Part shown: piece by piece, positions 17,138 through 25,541 of the stretch | Layout: every line of letters begins with the position of its first letter | Numbering within the stretch: position 1 is the first letter of the stretch | Source of the DNA: Sphaerotilus natans | GTDB lineage: Bacteria > Pseudomonadota > Gammaproteobacteria > Burkholderiales > Burkholderiaceae_C | Length of the DNA: 64,000 bases | NCBI RefSeq assembly: GCF_900156335.1 | Contig: NZ_FTMZ01000006.1 | Coordinates: 153,284 to 217,283 of the forward strand | Direction: 5' to 3' | Made by a program: the position numbers and the translations under genes | The notes under the pieces: model-generated | Database searches by the model: none | The model's input: the letters and a program-made list of their open reading frames with translations, nothing else | Told to the model about the DNA's origin: nothing

Positions 17138-17968
17138 ATGCTGAGTTGTCCTGTTTCCCCGATCCGCTTCGGCCGGATCCTGCTGACCGGTGCGGCCGGC
17201 TATCTCGGCCGCGAGATGCGCCCTCGCCTGAAGGCCTACTGCGACCAGCTGCGCCTGAGCGACCGCGAGCCGATGGCTCCGGCCACCGAGGGCGAGGAGA
17301 CGATCGTCGCCGACCTGGCCGACCGCGCTGCGGTGCTTGCGTTGCTCGAGGGCGTCGATGCGGTCGTGCATCTCGGCGGCGTCTCGACCGAGCAGACCTG
17401 GGAGGCCATTCTCGACGGCAACATCGTCGGCATGGTCAACCTCTATGAAGCCGCGCGCCGCCATGGCGTCCGGCGCATCGTCTTCGCCAGCTCCAACCAT
17501 GTCACCGGCTTCTATCGCCAGGACGAGGTCATCAGCCCGCGCGACCCGGTGCGCCCGGACGGCTTCTACGGCCTGTCCAAGGCCTTCGGCGAGAACCTGG
17601 CCCAGCTCTACTGGGACCGTCACGGCATCGAGACCGTCAGCATCCGCATCGGCTCCTCGCTGCCGGCACCGACCACGCGGCGCATGCTGGCCACCTGGCT
17701 GAGCCTGGACGACACCGAACGGCTGATCGTCACGGGGCTGACCGCGCCGGTCGTGCGCCACACCGTCGTCTACGGCATGAGCGACAACGCCACGAGCTGG
17801 TGGGACAACACCTCGGCCCGTCATCTCGGCTACCGTCCGCAGGATCGCTCCGAGGTGTTCCGGCATCAGCTCGAAGCCGCCCAGCCGGTGCTGGACCGCG
17901 ACGATCCGGCCGTCGTTCACCAGGGCGGCAAGTTCGTCCAGGACGGTCCCTTCTTCCGGGGCGAGTGA
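17138..17968 (+). CDS. udh: Uronate dehydrogenase
   Basis: A 276-aa NAD-dependent SDR that oxidises D-galacturonate or D-glucuronate to the aldarolactone. The Rossmann motif TGAAGYLG is at residues 17-24. Also visible are VHLGGVSTEQTWEAILDGNIVGMVNLYEAARRHG, the SSNHV motif, and the catalytic Tyr-Lys in DGFYGLSKAFGENLAQLYW. The whole chain aligns in my memory with the Agrobacterium Udh, including WWDN near the C-terminus. ATG at 17138 is chosen because of the upstream AGGA and the fit to the family N-terminus. The lactonase follows after one base. Confidence 0.92.
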   Translation: MLSCPVSPIRFGRILLTGAAGYLGREMRPRLKAYCDQLRLSDREPMAPATEGEETIVADLADRAAVLALLEGVDAVVHLGGVSTEQTWEAILDGNIVGMVNLYEAARRHGVRRIVFASSNHVTGFYRQDEVISPRDPVRPDGFYGLSKAFGENLAQLYWDRHGIETVSIRIGSSLPAPTTRRMLATWLSLDDTERLIVTGLTAPVVRHTVVYGMSDNATSWWDNTSARHLGYRPQDRSEVFRHQLEAAQPVLDRDDPAVVHQGGKFVQDGPFFRGE

Positions 17969-17969
17969 C

Positions 17970-18932
17970 ATGACGGAGCCGCTGTCGCTGCGCTATCCCG
18001 ATCCCGCCATCGAGATCCTGCACCCGGATTTCCTGAAGCTGCGTCTCTACAGCGCCAGTGTCGAGCGGCTGGCCACCGGGCTGCGCTGGGCCGAAGGACC
18101 GGTGTGGTTCGGCGACGGGCGCTTTCTGCTGCTGTCGGACATTCCGAACGACCGGGTGCTGCGCTGGGACGACTGCTCCGGCGCGGTGAGCGTGTTTCGC
18201 CAGCCTGCGAACAACGCCAACGGCCACGCGCGCGACGCGCAGGGGCGGCTGCTCACCTGCGAGCACCTGAGCCGTCGCGTCACGCGCACCGAGCATGACG
18301 GCCGCCTCACCGTGCTGGCGGATCACTTCGAGGGCGCCCGGCTGAACTCGCCCAACGACATCACGCTGTGCCGCCGCGACGGCGCGGTCTGGTTCACCGA
18401 CCCGGATTTCGGGCTGCACGGCCACTGGGAAGGCGAGCCCGGCACGCCGGAGCGACCGCACGCGGTCTACCGGATCGACGCGGCGAGCGGGCGCATCGAC
18501 TGTGTGCTCGACGATCTTGCGGGGCCGAACGGGCTGGCGTTCTCGCCGGACGAGTCGGTGCTTTACGTGATCGAAAGCCGCGCCGCGCCGCACCGTCTGA
18601 TCTGGGCCTGGGACCACGCCGCCGACGGCACGCTGTCGAACAAGCGACTGCACGTCGATGCCGACGGGCCGGGAGCGCTGGACGGCATGGCTGTCGACGT
18701 GGCCGGCAATCTCTGGTGCGGCTTCGGGACCAGCGGCGCACCCGGCACCGAGGCCGCCGCTCTGGACGGCGTGCGCGTCTACGACCCGACAGGTCGCCCG
18801 ATCGGCCACATCCACCTGCCCGAGCGCTGCGCCAACCTGTGCTTCGGCGGTGCCAAGGGCAACCGGCTGTTCATGGCCGCGAGCCATTCGCTGTACGCGC
18901 TGTACGTCAACACCACGGGTGCGGTGCGTTGA
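17970..18932 (+). CDS. SMP-30/gluconolactonase family aldarolactonase
   Basis: A 320-aa six-bladed beta-propeller lactonase. The metal ligands of the SMP-30 family are present: the Glu of WAEGPVWF near residue 33, the Asn of NSPNDITL near residue 128, and the Asn and Asp of GPNGLAFSPDESVLYV near residue 185. It would hydrolyse the 1,4- or 1,5-aldarolactone made by Udh to galactarate or glucarate. It starts 2 bp after the udh stop. A sugar lactone is certain enough; the exact lactone is inferred from the neighbour. Confidence 0.87.
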   Translation: MTEPLSLRYPDPAIEILHPDFLKLRLYSASVERLATGLRWAEGPVWFGDGRFLLLSDIPNDRVLRWDDCSGAVSVFRQPANNANGHARDAQGRLLTCEHLSRRVTRTEHDGRLTVLADHFEGARLNSPNDITLCRRDGAVWFTDPDFGLHGHWEGEPGTPERPHAVYRIDAASGRIDCVLDDLAGPNGLAFSPDESVLYVIESRAAPHRLIWAWDHAADGTLSNKRLHVDADGPGALDGMAVDVAGNLWCGFGTSGAPGTEAAALDGVRVYDPTGRPIGHIHLPERCANLCFGGAKGNRLFMAASHSLYALYVNTTGAVR

Positions 18933-18975
18933 GCAGAGCCTGACGCATTTCCCTCGGCGCCTGCTGCCGGTCCTG

Positions 18976-19004
18976 TGCCCTGGCCCTGCGCCGGGGCATT
19001 TTCG
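18976..19004 (+). terminator. Possible terminator after the udh operon
   Basis: TGCCC at 18976-18980 can pair with GGGCA at 18994-18998, and the stem is followed by TTTTC. The stem is short and the T run brief, so the call is weak. Its position between the lactonase and a separately promoted kdgK fits an operon end. Confidence 0.3.
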
Positions 19005-19016
19005 TCGTGAAGCCGC

Positions 19017-19061
19017 TTGCTGCTGCTGCACTCGCTCTTTAAAATGAAATCATGTTTCATT
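19017..19061 (+). promoter_or_regulatory. kdgK promoter with KdgR-box-like operator
   Basis: TTGCTG at 19017-19022 and TAAAAT at 19040-19045 are separated by exactly 17 bp, a sigma-70-like promoter. AATGAAATCATGTTTCATT at 19043-19061 overlaps the -10 element. It has 7-bp perfect arms and matches 18 of 19 positions of the enterobacterial KdgR consensus AATRAAAYRNYRTTTYATT. A KdgR-type repressor is encoded at 32137, so repression of kdgK relieved by 2-keto-3-deoxygluconate is the direct reading. Confidence 0.72.
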
Positions 19062-19076
19062 GAATTTGGAATAAAC

Positions 19077-20039
19077 ATGATTTCCCCGCAATCCCAAGCC
19101 TTCCGTGCGGTGCTGTTCGGCGAATGCATGCTGGAACTGCAGGGCCAGGCCTTCGGCGCGATGCAGCAGTCGTTCGGCGGCGACACGCTGAACACGGCGG
19201 CCTACCTGGCGCGCTGCAGCGCCAGCACCGGACTGGCGGTGGATTACGCCACCGCGGTCGGCGAAGACCCGCTGAGCACGGAGCTGCTGCGGCGCTGGGC
19301 GCAGGAGGGCATTGGCTGCACGCTGGTGCACCGGCATCCCCGGCGGCTGCCGGGCCTCTACCAGATCCAGGTCGACCCGCAGGGCGAACGCACCTTTCTC
19401 TACTGGCGCGACCAGAGTGCCGCGCGGGCCTACTTCGACGAGGCGCTCACTCCGCTGGAGGCGGCGGCCGACACGATCGACCTGCTCTACTTCAGCGGCA
19501 TCAGCTTGGCGATCCTCGACGGCGACGGCCGCGACCGGCTGATCGCGCTGGCCGAGCGGCTGCGCGCACGCGGCGCACGGGTTGTCTTCGACAACAACTA
19601 TCGGGCCCGCCTGTGGCCGGACCGCTCGATTGCGCAAGCCTGGTACGACCGCGCCTACCGCACGAGCACGCTGGCCTTGCTGACGCTGGACGACGAGATG
19701 CTGCTGCGCGGACTGAGCGGCGAGGCGCAAGGCCTGGACTTCGCCCATGCCCTGCCGGTCGAGGAGGTGGTGGTCAAGCGCGGGGCGCAGCCGAGCTGCG
19801 TGCGCATGAATCGCCAGGGCTGGACCGAGGTGCCGACCGTGCCGGTGGAGAGGGTTGTGGACACGACGGCCGCAGGCGATTCCTTCGGTGCGGGTTATCT
19901 GGCCGCCCGGCTCCAGGGGCTGGCGCCGGCCGAAGCGGCTGCGGCGGGCAACGCGCTGGCCGCCCGTGTCATCCAGCACCGCGGCGCCCTGATTCCCCAT
20001 GCGGCGATGGCCGACCTGTGCGGCCGGCCATCGGTGTGA
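19077..20039 (+). CDS. kdgK: 2-keto-3-deoxygluconate kinase (PfkB family)
   Basis: A 320-aa sugar kinase. PfkB signatures are GECMLELQGQ with GGDTLNTAAYLAR at the N-terminus and DTTAAGDSFGAGYLAARLQG near residue 262, whose Asp is the catalytic base. The sugar-binding features FDNNYRARLWP and SGISLAIL are those of KDG kinases. It phosphorylates KDG to KDPG, the end of the unsaturated uronate route. ATG at 19077 lies just after the KdgR-like operator; TTGGA is a weak ribosome-binding site. KDPG aldolase is not in the window. Confidence 0.88.
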   Translation: MISPQSQAFRAVLFGECMLELQGQAFGAMQQSFGGDTLNTAAYLARCSASTGLAVDYATAVGEDPLSTELLRRWAQEGIGCTLVHRHPRRLPGLYQIQVDPQGERTFLYWRDQSAARAYFDEALTPLEAAADTIDLLYFSGISLAILDGDGRDRLIALAERLRARGARVVFDNNYRARLWPDRSIAQAWYDRAYRTSTLALLTLDDEMLLRGLSGEAQGLDFAHALPVEEVVVKRGAQPSCVRMNRQGWTEVPTVPVERVVDTTAAGDSFGAGYLAARLQGLAPAEAAAAGNALAARVIQHRGALIPHAAMADLCGRPSV

Positions 20040-20058
20040 AACACACCGGCCGTGTGGA

Positions 20059-21066
20059 TCAGAAGTTGTAGCGCACGGCGGTCTCGTACTGCATCACCCC
20101 GTTGTCCACGGTGCCCTTGCGATAGCCATGGTGCGCCAGTGACAGGTTCAGCGACACCTGCTTGCTCAGCGGGTAGTGGTAGCCCAGACCCAGTCGGCGT
20201 TCGGCTGCACTGCCCAGCGCCGCGTTGTCATCGCGCTTCTGCCACGACACGCGCACTTGGCCTGGCCCGGCCGGAATCTGCGCTCCCAGCGTGAGAACGG
20301 TCTGCTCGCCGTTGTTGGCCACGTTCAGGTCGCTGGACTTCGCCCAGATGCCCATCAGCTTGACCACCTTGAAGTCATACGTGCCGGCCAGTGCCAGGGT
20401 CTTCCAGTCGTCGGTGGCACTGGCGTCGGTCTGGTAGGTGACCGAAGCCAGAACGGGGCCCTGAATGTAGTCGGCCTGAATGCCGGACACCCGCTTGCGC
20501 TGGGTCGCCGAGGCTTCGGACACCGCAGCGCCGAACGAGAACCCGCTCCAGCGCGGTGCCTGGTAGTACACAGTGTTGTCCCACTTGGCGACCAGCTTCG
20601 CGCCACGGCTGCCGTTGGAGGCCAGGCTGTCCCCCCCAAAGGCTTCGTAGCGGCCGGCGATGCCGTTGTTGTCGCCAGGCGAGCTGATGCGGCCCAGCGT
20701 GATCGAGCCGAACTGCTTGTGCCCGATGCCGACGAAGGCCTTGTCCTTCCACATCACGCCGTCCTGCACGCCGGTATCGGCCTTGAAGCGGTGTTCCAGG
20801 TTGAAGAAGGCGCTCAGACCGCCGCCCAGATCTTCCGTGCCCCGGAATCCCAGACGGGCGGTGGAGCTGTCCTGCACCATGGCCTTGGTGTCTTCGCTGC
20901 TCTTGATGTCCTGGGCGTAGCGGCCTGCGCCCAGATCAACACGGCCATAAACGGTGACATTGCTGCCGCTGTTGGCGGATTGAGCCAAGGCAGGCAGGGC
21001 GGCGGTCAGTGCCAGCGGCAGAGCGAGCAGGGTCAGGCGGGCCGTGGGGCGAACGAAGAGGGTCAT
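20059..21066 (-). CDS. Trimeric outer-membrane porin (Porin_4 type)
   Basis: A 335-aa porin with a signal peptide (LTLLALPLALTAALPALAQ) followed by the Burkholderiales porin start SNVTVYGRVDLGAG. Also seen are STARLGFRGTEDLGGGLSAFFNLEHRF, WKDKAFVGIGHKQFGSITLGRISS and the C-terminal QYETAVRYNF with terminal Phe needed for barrel assembly. It lies convergent to kdgK and beside kdgF, so uptake of pectin oligomers or uronates across the outer membrane is plausible. GGAGACA precedes the ATG. The 271 bp between this gene and kdgF contain no further gene. Confidence 0.9.
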   Translation of the reverse strand: MTLFVRPTARLTLLALPLALTAALPALAQSANSGSNVTVYGRVDLGAGRYAQDIKSSEDTKAMVQDSSTARLGFRGTEDLGGGLSAFFNLEHRFKADTGVQDGVMWKDKAFVGIGHKQFGSITLGRISSPGDNNGIAGRYEAFGGDSLASNGSRGAKLVAKWDNTVYYQAPRWSGFSFGAAVSEASATQRKRVSGIQADYIQGPVLASVTYQTDASATDDWKTLALAGTYDFKVVKLMGIWAKSSDLNVANNGEQTVLTLGAQIPAGPGQVRVSWQKRDDNAALGSAAERRLGLGYHYPLSKQVSLNLSLAHHGYRKGTVDNGVMQYETAVRYNF

Positions 21067-21337
21067 GGTCTGTCTCCAGAATCAATCGATGAATGAATCG
21101 ACGGCGGATGCGCTGCAGGGCACGCACGCAGTCAAGCGCCGGCAGCGATCCAGGGCGAAGCCCGGGCGAAGGTCGTCCTGAAGCCGGAGGGCCTCATGGG
21201 ACAGTCCATCGGGGGCGAGGGGGATGCGCCGTGGCGTCAGACCACAGACCAGGCCTCCGCGCCGGCACCCAGCAGGGATGCCGGACACTCACACCCGCAG
21301 CAGGCGGGATGGAGCGAGCGGAAGCGGGAAACCCGCG

Positions 21338-21709
21338 TCAGGCGAAGAAGTCGTCCCGCCGCGGTGAAAACATGTCGATGAGCTGGCTGGCGGGCTCCAG
21401 GGCGATGGCCTCATGCCAGACGGTCTTGGGGGCGACAAAAGCATCCCCGGCGCGCAGGACGCGGCGTGTCTGCCCCACCAGCACGTCGAACGAACCGGTC
21501 AGGACGTACACCACCTGATCGTGCAGCTCGTGCGCGTGGGCCGTGCCGACACCGGCGCCCTGCTCGAAGCGCACCACAGCGCCCAGCAGTTCGGGTGTGT
21601 GTCCCAGGATCTTGCGTTCGATGCCAGGCGCCACCTGTTCCCAGGGGTGGTCTCCATCCAGGAAGAACGCAGGTGCAGGGTCGATGGACGGGGTGTCAGG
21701 AGGGTTCAT
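21338..21709 (-). CDS. kdgF: KdgF: cupin protein for unsaturated uronate linearisation
   Basis: A 123-aa single-domain cupin. Metal-ligand histidines sit in GTAHAHELHDQVVYVLTGSFDVLVG, and the second cupin motif is LRAGDAFVAPKTVWHEAIAL. It ends LIDMFSPRRDDFFA, as KdgF proteins do. KdgF converts 4,5-unsaturated galacturonate from lyases to the linear ketouronate used by KduI. ATG at 21709 gives the family N-terminus; an in-frame TTG at 21751 is less likely. It is divergent from kduI, its pathway successor. Confidence 0.87.
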   Translation of the reverse strand: MNPPDTPSIDPAPAFFLDGDHPWEQVAPGIERKILGHTPELLGAVVRFEQGAGVGTAHAHELHDQVVYVLTGSFDVLVGQTRRVLRAGDAFVAPKTVWHEAIALEPASQLIDMFSPRRDDFFA

Positions 21710-21729
21710 GGTGTCAGCTTGATCAGCTT

Positions 21730-21742
21730 CGTTTTCAAAACG
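21730..21742. promoter_or_regulatory. 13-bp perfect palindrome near kdgF start
   Basis: CGTTTT-C-AAAACG lies 21 bp upstream of the kdgF start within the kdgF/kduI divergent region. It is unlike the KdgR box and could be an operator for a second regulator. The short, AT-rich arms could also be chance. Confidence 0.3.
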
Positions 21743-21756
21743 ACGTTCCAAAAAAA

Positions 21757-21820
21757 TTGCAATTTGCTTGCATGGGTGGCATTATAAAGGACATGGAAAA
21801 AAATGAAACAGCAGTTCATT
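21757..21820 (+). promoter_or_regulatory. kduI promoter and KdgR-box-like operator
   Basis: TTGCAA at 21757-21762 and CATTAT at 21780-21785 are 17 bp apart. About 16 bp downstream, AATGAAACAGCAGTTCATT at 21802-21820 matches 18 of 19 positions of the KdgR consensus. The operator would cover the region just after the transcription start, blocking initiation. It lies about 90 bp upstream of the TTG chosen for kduI, which supports that start over the upstream in-frame ATG at 21803 that falls inside the operator. Confidence 0.68.
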
Positions 21821-21910
21821 AATAAAAGAGCGCTGTTTCTGGAAAACACCGAGTCATCGACTGACGACCACTTCACCCCGCGCACGGGGCATCTCGACAA
21901 GGAAACGATC

Positions 21911-22747
21911 TTGGACATCCGCCAGCCCATCCACAGCGACCACGCCAAGACCCTGGACACCACCGGCCTGCGCCAGCAGTTCCTGCTGGACACGGTGTTC
22001 CAGCCCGGCGGCATGACGCTGACCTACAGCCACATCGACCGCATCATCGTGGGCGGCATCCAGCCCGCCGAGGCGCCCGTGGTGTTCTCGCCCGAGCTCG
22101 GCAAGCACACCGGCACCGAGTTCTTCCTGGCCCGCCGCGAGATCGGCCTGATCAACATCGGCGGCGACGCGGTGGTGACGGTGGATGGCATGCGCTTCGA
22201 GGTGCTGCGCGAGGAGGCCCTCTACATCGGCGCCGGCGCGCGCGACGTGGCCTTCGAGAGCGTGAGCGCTGCCGATCCGGCCAAGCTCTACTTCAACAGC
22301 GCCCCGGCCCACACGAGCTACCCGACGCGCAAGATCACGCTGGAGCAGGCCTCGCCCGAGACGCTGGGCGAACCGAAGACCAGCAACCGCCGCACGATCT
22401 ACAAGTACATCGTCCCGAACGTGCTGCCGACCTGCCAGCTGCTGATGGGCATGACCAAGCTCGAAGAAGGCAGCCTCTGGAACACCATGCCCTGCCACAC
22501 GCACGAGCGGCGCATGGAGGTGTACTTCTACTTCAACATGAAGTCCGACGCTGTGGTCTTCCACATGCTGGGCCAGCCGCAGGAGACCCGCCACCTCGTG
22601 GTGCGCAACGAGCAGGCCGTGATCAGCCCGAGCTGGTCGATCCACTCCGGCGTGGGCACGCAGGCTTACACCTTCATCTGGGGCATGGTGGGCGAGAACC
22701 AGGTGTTCCCGGACATGGACCACGTGAAGATGACCGAGCTGCGCTGA
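21911..22747 (+). CDS. kduI: 5-dehydro-4-deoxy-D-glucuronate isomerase
   Basis: A 278-aa protein, the same length as E. coli KduI. Zn ligands are present at the expected numbers: H196, H198 and E203 in [16 protein letters not shown], and H245 in SWSIHSGVG. It isomerises the linear ketouronate to 2,5-diketo-3-deoxygluconate. The start is taken as TTG at 21911: AGGAAACGATC precedes it, and the protein then begins (M)[16 protein letters not shown] like E. coli. An ATG at 21803 would add 36 residues not found in the family and overlaps the operator. Confidence 0.93.
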   Translation: MDIRQPIHSDHAKTLDTTGLRQQFLLDTVFQPGGMTLTYSHIDRIIVGGIQPAEAPVVFSPELGKHTGTEFFLARREIGLINIGGDAVVTVDGMRFEVLREEALYIGAGARDVAFESVSAADPAKLYFNSAPAHTSYPTRKITLEQASPETLGEPKTSNRRTIYKYIVPNVLPTCQLLMGMTKLEEGSLWNTMPCHTHERRMEVYFYFNMKSDAVVFHMLGQPQETRHLVVRNEQAVISPSWSIHSGVGTQAYTFIWGMVGENQVFPDMDHVKMTELR

Positions 22748-22871
22748 GCCTGCGCGGTCCCTCCCGCGCCCCAGGCCCCTGACGGGCCGCCCCGAACCCG
22801 ATCCTCCGACCTGTCGCCGGTGGCCTGATGCCGCTGCGAGGGGGCGGTCTTGTCCGAAAGTCCCTCGAGCC

Positions 22872-23654
22872 ATGACTTCCGCCATGTCTTCCACCTCCGC
22901 CGCCGCCTTCGACCTCACCGGCAAGGTCGCCCTCGTCACCGGCTGCGATACCGGCCTGGGTCAGGGCATGGCCCTGGCCCTGGCCCGGGCTGGCGCCGAC
23001 ATCGTCGGCGTCAACATCACCGAGCCCAGGGACACCATCGTCCGCATCGCCGAGACGGGCCGTCGCTTCATCGACGTGCGTGCCAACCTGTCCGATCTGT
23101 CGGTCATTCCCGATGTGCTCGGCCAGGCGGTCGCGGCGCTGGGTCGCATCGACATCCTGGTCAACAACGCCGGCATCATCCGCCGCGAGGATGCGCTGAA
23201 GTTCAGCGAGAAGGACTGGGACGACGTGATGAACCTGAACGTGAAGACGGTGTTCTTCATGGCGCAGGCCGTCGCGCGCCAGTTCATCGCGCAGGGCTCA
23301 GGCGGCAAGATCATCAACATCGCCTCGATGCTGTCCTTCCAGGGCGGGGTGCGTGTGCCGTCCTACACCGCCTCGAAGAGCGGCGTGATGGGCATCACCC
23401 GCCTGATGGCCAACGAGTGGGCTGCGCACGGCATCAACGTCAATGCCATTGCCCCGGGCTACATGGCCACCAACAACACCGCGCAGCTGCGGGCCGACGA
23501 AAACCGCAACCAGGCCATCCTGGAGCGCATCCCGGCCGGCCGCTGGGGCACGCCGGACGATCTGGCCGGCCCGGTGGTGTTTCTTGCCTCCCGCGCCGCG
23601 GACTATGTCAACGGCTACACCCTGGCCGTGGACGGTGGCTGGCTGGCGCGCTGA
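22872..23654 (+). CDS. kduD: 2-deoxy-D-gluconate 3-dehydrogenase
   Basis: A 260-aa classical SDR. The NAD motif TGCDTGLGQGMALALA is near residue 24, NNAGIIRREDALKFSEKDWDDVMNLN follows, and the catalytic Ser, Tyr and Lys are in NIASMLSFQGG and PSYTASKSGVMG. The C-terminus ends YVNGYTLAVDGGWLAR, as in E. coli KduD. It reduces 2,5-diketo-3-deoxygluconate to KDG. It lies 124 bp after kduI; a short GGCCC/GGGCC hairpin at 22774-22788 separates them. ATG at 22884 is an alternative start. Confidence 0.93.
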   Translation: MTSAMSSTSAAAFDLTGKVALVTGCDTGLGQGMALALARAGADIVGVNITEPRDTIVRIAETGRRFIDVRANLSDLSVIPDVLGQAVAALGRIDILVNNAGIIRREDALKFSEKDWDDVMNLNVKTVFFMAQAVARQFIAQGSGGKIINIASMLSFQGGVRVPSYTASKSGVMGITRLMANEWAAHGINVNAIAPGYMATNNTAQLRADENRNQAILERIPAGRWGTPDDLAGPVVFLASRAADYVNGYTLAVDGGWLAR

Positions 23655-23716
23655 CGCCTGTTCGACAAACGCGCAGCCCCGTCCTCGCCGGCGTGCGGCT
23701 GCCAGGAGACAAGATC

Positions 23717-24601
23717 ATGTACGAGAACAAGCGACTGGGCTTCCTGTTCGTGCTGCCCTTCGTGCTCGGCGTGCTGATGTTCAAGCTCTTCCCCTTCGTG
23801 ATGAGCTTTGCGCTGAGCTTCACCGAGTACGACGTGATGAATCCCCCGGTGTGGATCGGCACCGAGAACTACGAGCAGATGCTCACCAAGGACCCGCTGT
23901 TCGGCAAGTCCCTGGGCGTCACGCTGTTCTTCGTGGCGATGGCCGTGCCGCTGCGCGTCGGCTTTGCGCTGTTCATCGCCCACGTGCTGAACTTCAAGCT
24001 GCGCGGCATCAACTTCTTCCGCTCGGCCTTCTACCTGCCCTCCATCCTGGGCGGCTCGATCGCGGCGGCGGTGCTGTGGCGCTTCCTGTTCGCGCAGCAC
24101 GGGCTGGTGAACATCGTGCTGGGCAAGCTGGGCCTCGAGCCGATCGCCTGGCTGGCCGACGAGCACTACTCGATCTGGACCGTGATCCTGCTGTTCACCT
24201 GGCAGTTCGGCTCGGCGATGGTGATCTTCCTGGCTGCGCTGCAGAACGTGCCGATCTCGCTCTACGAGGCCGCCGAGATCGATGGTGCGAGCAAGACGCA
24301 GCAGTTCTTCCGCATCACCGTGCCGCTGATCACGCCGGTGATCTTCTTCAACCTGATCATGCAGATGGTGCACGCCTTCCAGGAGTTCAACGGCCCTTAC
24401 ATGATCACCGAGGGCGGCCCGCTGCACTCGACCTACCTGCTGTCGCTCTACATCTACGACCAGAGCTTCAAGCTGTTCAACCTGGGCTACGGCGCGGCGC
24501 TGTCGTGGGTGCTGTTCGCCATCGTCGGGTCCTTGAGCGCGCTGTCGTTCTTCACCTCGAAGTACTGGGTCTTCTACGCCGGTGAAAAGGACCACAAATG
24601 A
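23717..24601 (+). CDS. togM: Oligogalacturonide ABC transporter permease, MalF type
   Basis: A 294-aa inner-membrane protein with six transmembrane segments and the permease EAA loop (YEAAEIDGASKTQQFFRITVPLITPVIFFN). It is the first gene of a four-gene ABC set matching TogMNAB of pectinolytic enterobacteria in order and context. AGGAGACAAGATC precedes ATG 23717. It overlaps the second permease by ATGA. The substrate is assigned from the adjoining lyases. Confidence 0.83.
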   Translation: MYENKRLGFLFVLPFVLGVLMFKLFPFVMSFALSFTEYDVMNPPVWIGTENYEQMLTKDPLFGKSLGVTLFFVAMAVPLRVGFALFIAHVLNFKLRGINFFRSAFYLPSILGGSIAAAVLWRFLFAQHGLVNIVLGKLGLEPIAWLADEHYSIWTVILLFTWQFGSAMVIFLAALQNVPISLYEAAEIDGASKTQQFFRITVPLITPVIFFNLIMQMVHAFQEFNGPYMITEGGPLHSTYLLSLYIYDQSFKLFNLGYGAALSWVLFAIVGSLSALSFFTSKYWVFYAGEKDHK

Positions 24602-25509
24602 ATTCCGCTGCCCTGAACCCCGCGGCTGCCTCGGACCGCGTCGCCTCCGACCGCGAGGCCCGTCTCACCCTGCGCCGCGAGCGCCTGGCCGCCCTCACCC
24701 GCTATGTCGTGCTGTGCGCGGTGGGCGTGGTGATGCTCTATCCGATGATCTGGCTCATCGGCGCCTCGTTCAAGACGAACGCCGAGATCTTCACCGAGAT
24801 CGGCTTCATCCCCTCGCAGCTGGACTTCACCGCCTATCTCAAGGGCTGGAAGACCAGCACCGAGTACACCTTCGCCACCTACTTCCTGAACTCGTTCCTG
24901 ATCACCATCCCGCGCATCATCGTCACGGTGATCTCGTGCGTGCTGGTGGCCTATGCCTTCGCGCGCTTCGAGTTCTGGGGCAAGAAGTTCCTGTTCTCGG
25001 TGATGGTGGCCACGATGATGCTGCCGCTGATCATCCTGCGCCTGCCGCAGTACCTGATGTTCAAGGAGTTCGGCTGGCTGGACACCTACCTGCCGATGAT
25101 CGTGCCCTCGGCTTTCGCCACCGACACCTTCTTCGTCTTCATGCTGGTCCAGTTCCTGCGCGGCATCCCGCGCGACATGGAGGAGGCCGCGCAGATCGAC
25201 GGCTGCAACGCGCTGCAGCTGCTCTGGCACATCATCGTGCCGCTGTTGAAGCCCGCCATCATCAGCGTCATCGTCTTCCAGTTCATCTGGACGATGAACG
25301 ACTTCATGGGCCCGCTGATCTACCTCTCCACCGTGGAGAAATATCCGGTCTCCCTGGCCCTGAAGATGAGCATCGGCGCCACCGAGGAGGTCGAGTGGGC
25401 CTCGGTGCTGGCGATCTCGGTGGTGGCCCTGCTGCCCTCCGTCGCCGTCTTCTTCGCCGCCCAGCGCCACTTCATCGAAGGCGCCTCCAGCAGCGGCATC
25501 AAGGGCTGA
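24598..25509 (+). CDS. togN: Oligogalacturonide ABC transporter permease, MalG type
   Basis: A 303-aa permease with six transmembrane segments and the EAA loop MEEAAQIDGCNALQLLWHIIVPLLKPAIISV. It pairs with TogM to form the channel. Features typical of the second permease of CUT1 systems include the N-terminal cytoplasmic extension, YPMIWLIGASFKTNAEI, and the C-terminal RHFIEGASSSGIKG. The ATGA overlap with togM indicates coupled translation. Confidence 0.83.
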   Translation: MNSAALNPAAASDRVASDREARLTLRRERLAALTRYVVLCAVGVVMLYPMIWLIGASFKTNAEIFTEIGFIPSQLDFTAYLKGWKTSTEYTFATYFLNSFLITIPRIIVTVISCVLVAYAFARFEFWGKKFLFSVMVATMMLPLIILRLPQYLMFKEFGWLDTYLPMIVPSAFATDTFFVFMLVQFLRGIPRDMEEAAQIDGCNALQLLWHIIVPLLKPAIISVIVFQFIWTMNDFMGPLIYLSTVEKYPVSLALKMSIGATEEVEWASVLAISVVALLPSVAVFFAAQRHFIEGASSSGIKG

Positions 25510-25541
25510 AGCGCCCGCCCCCATTCCTCAGGAGACAAGTC

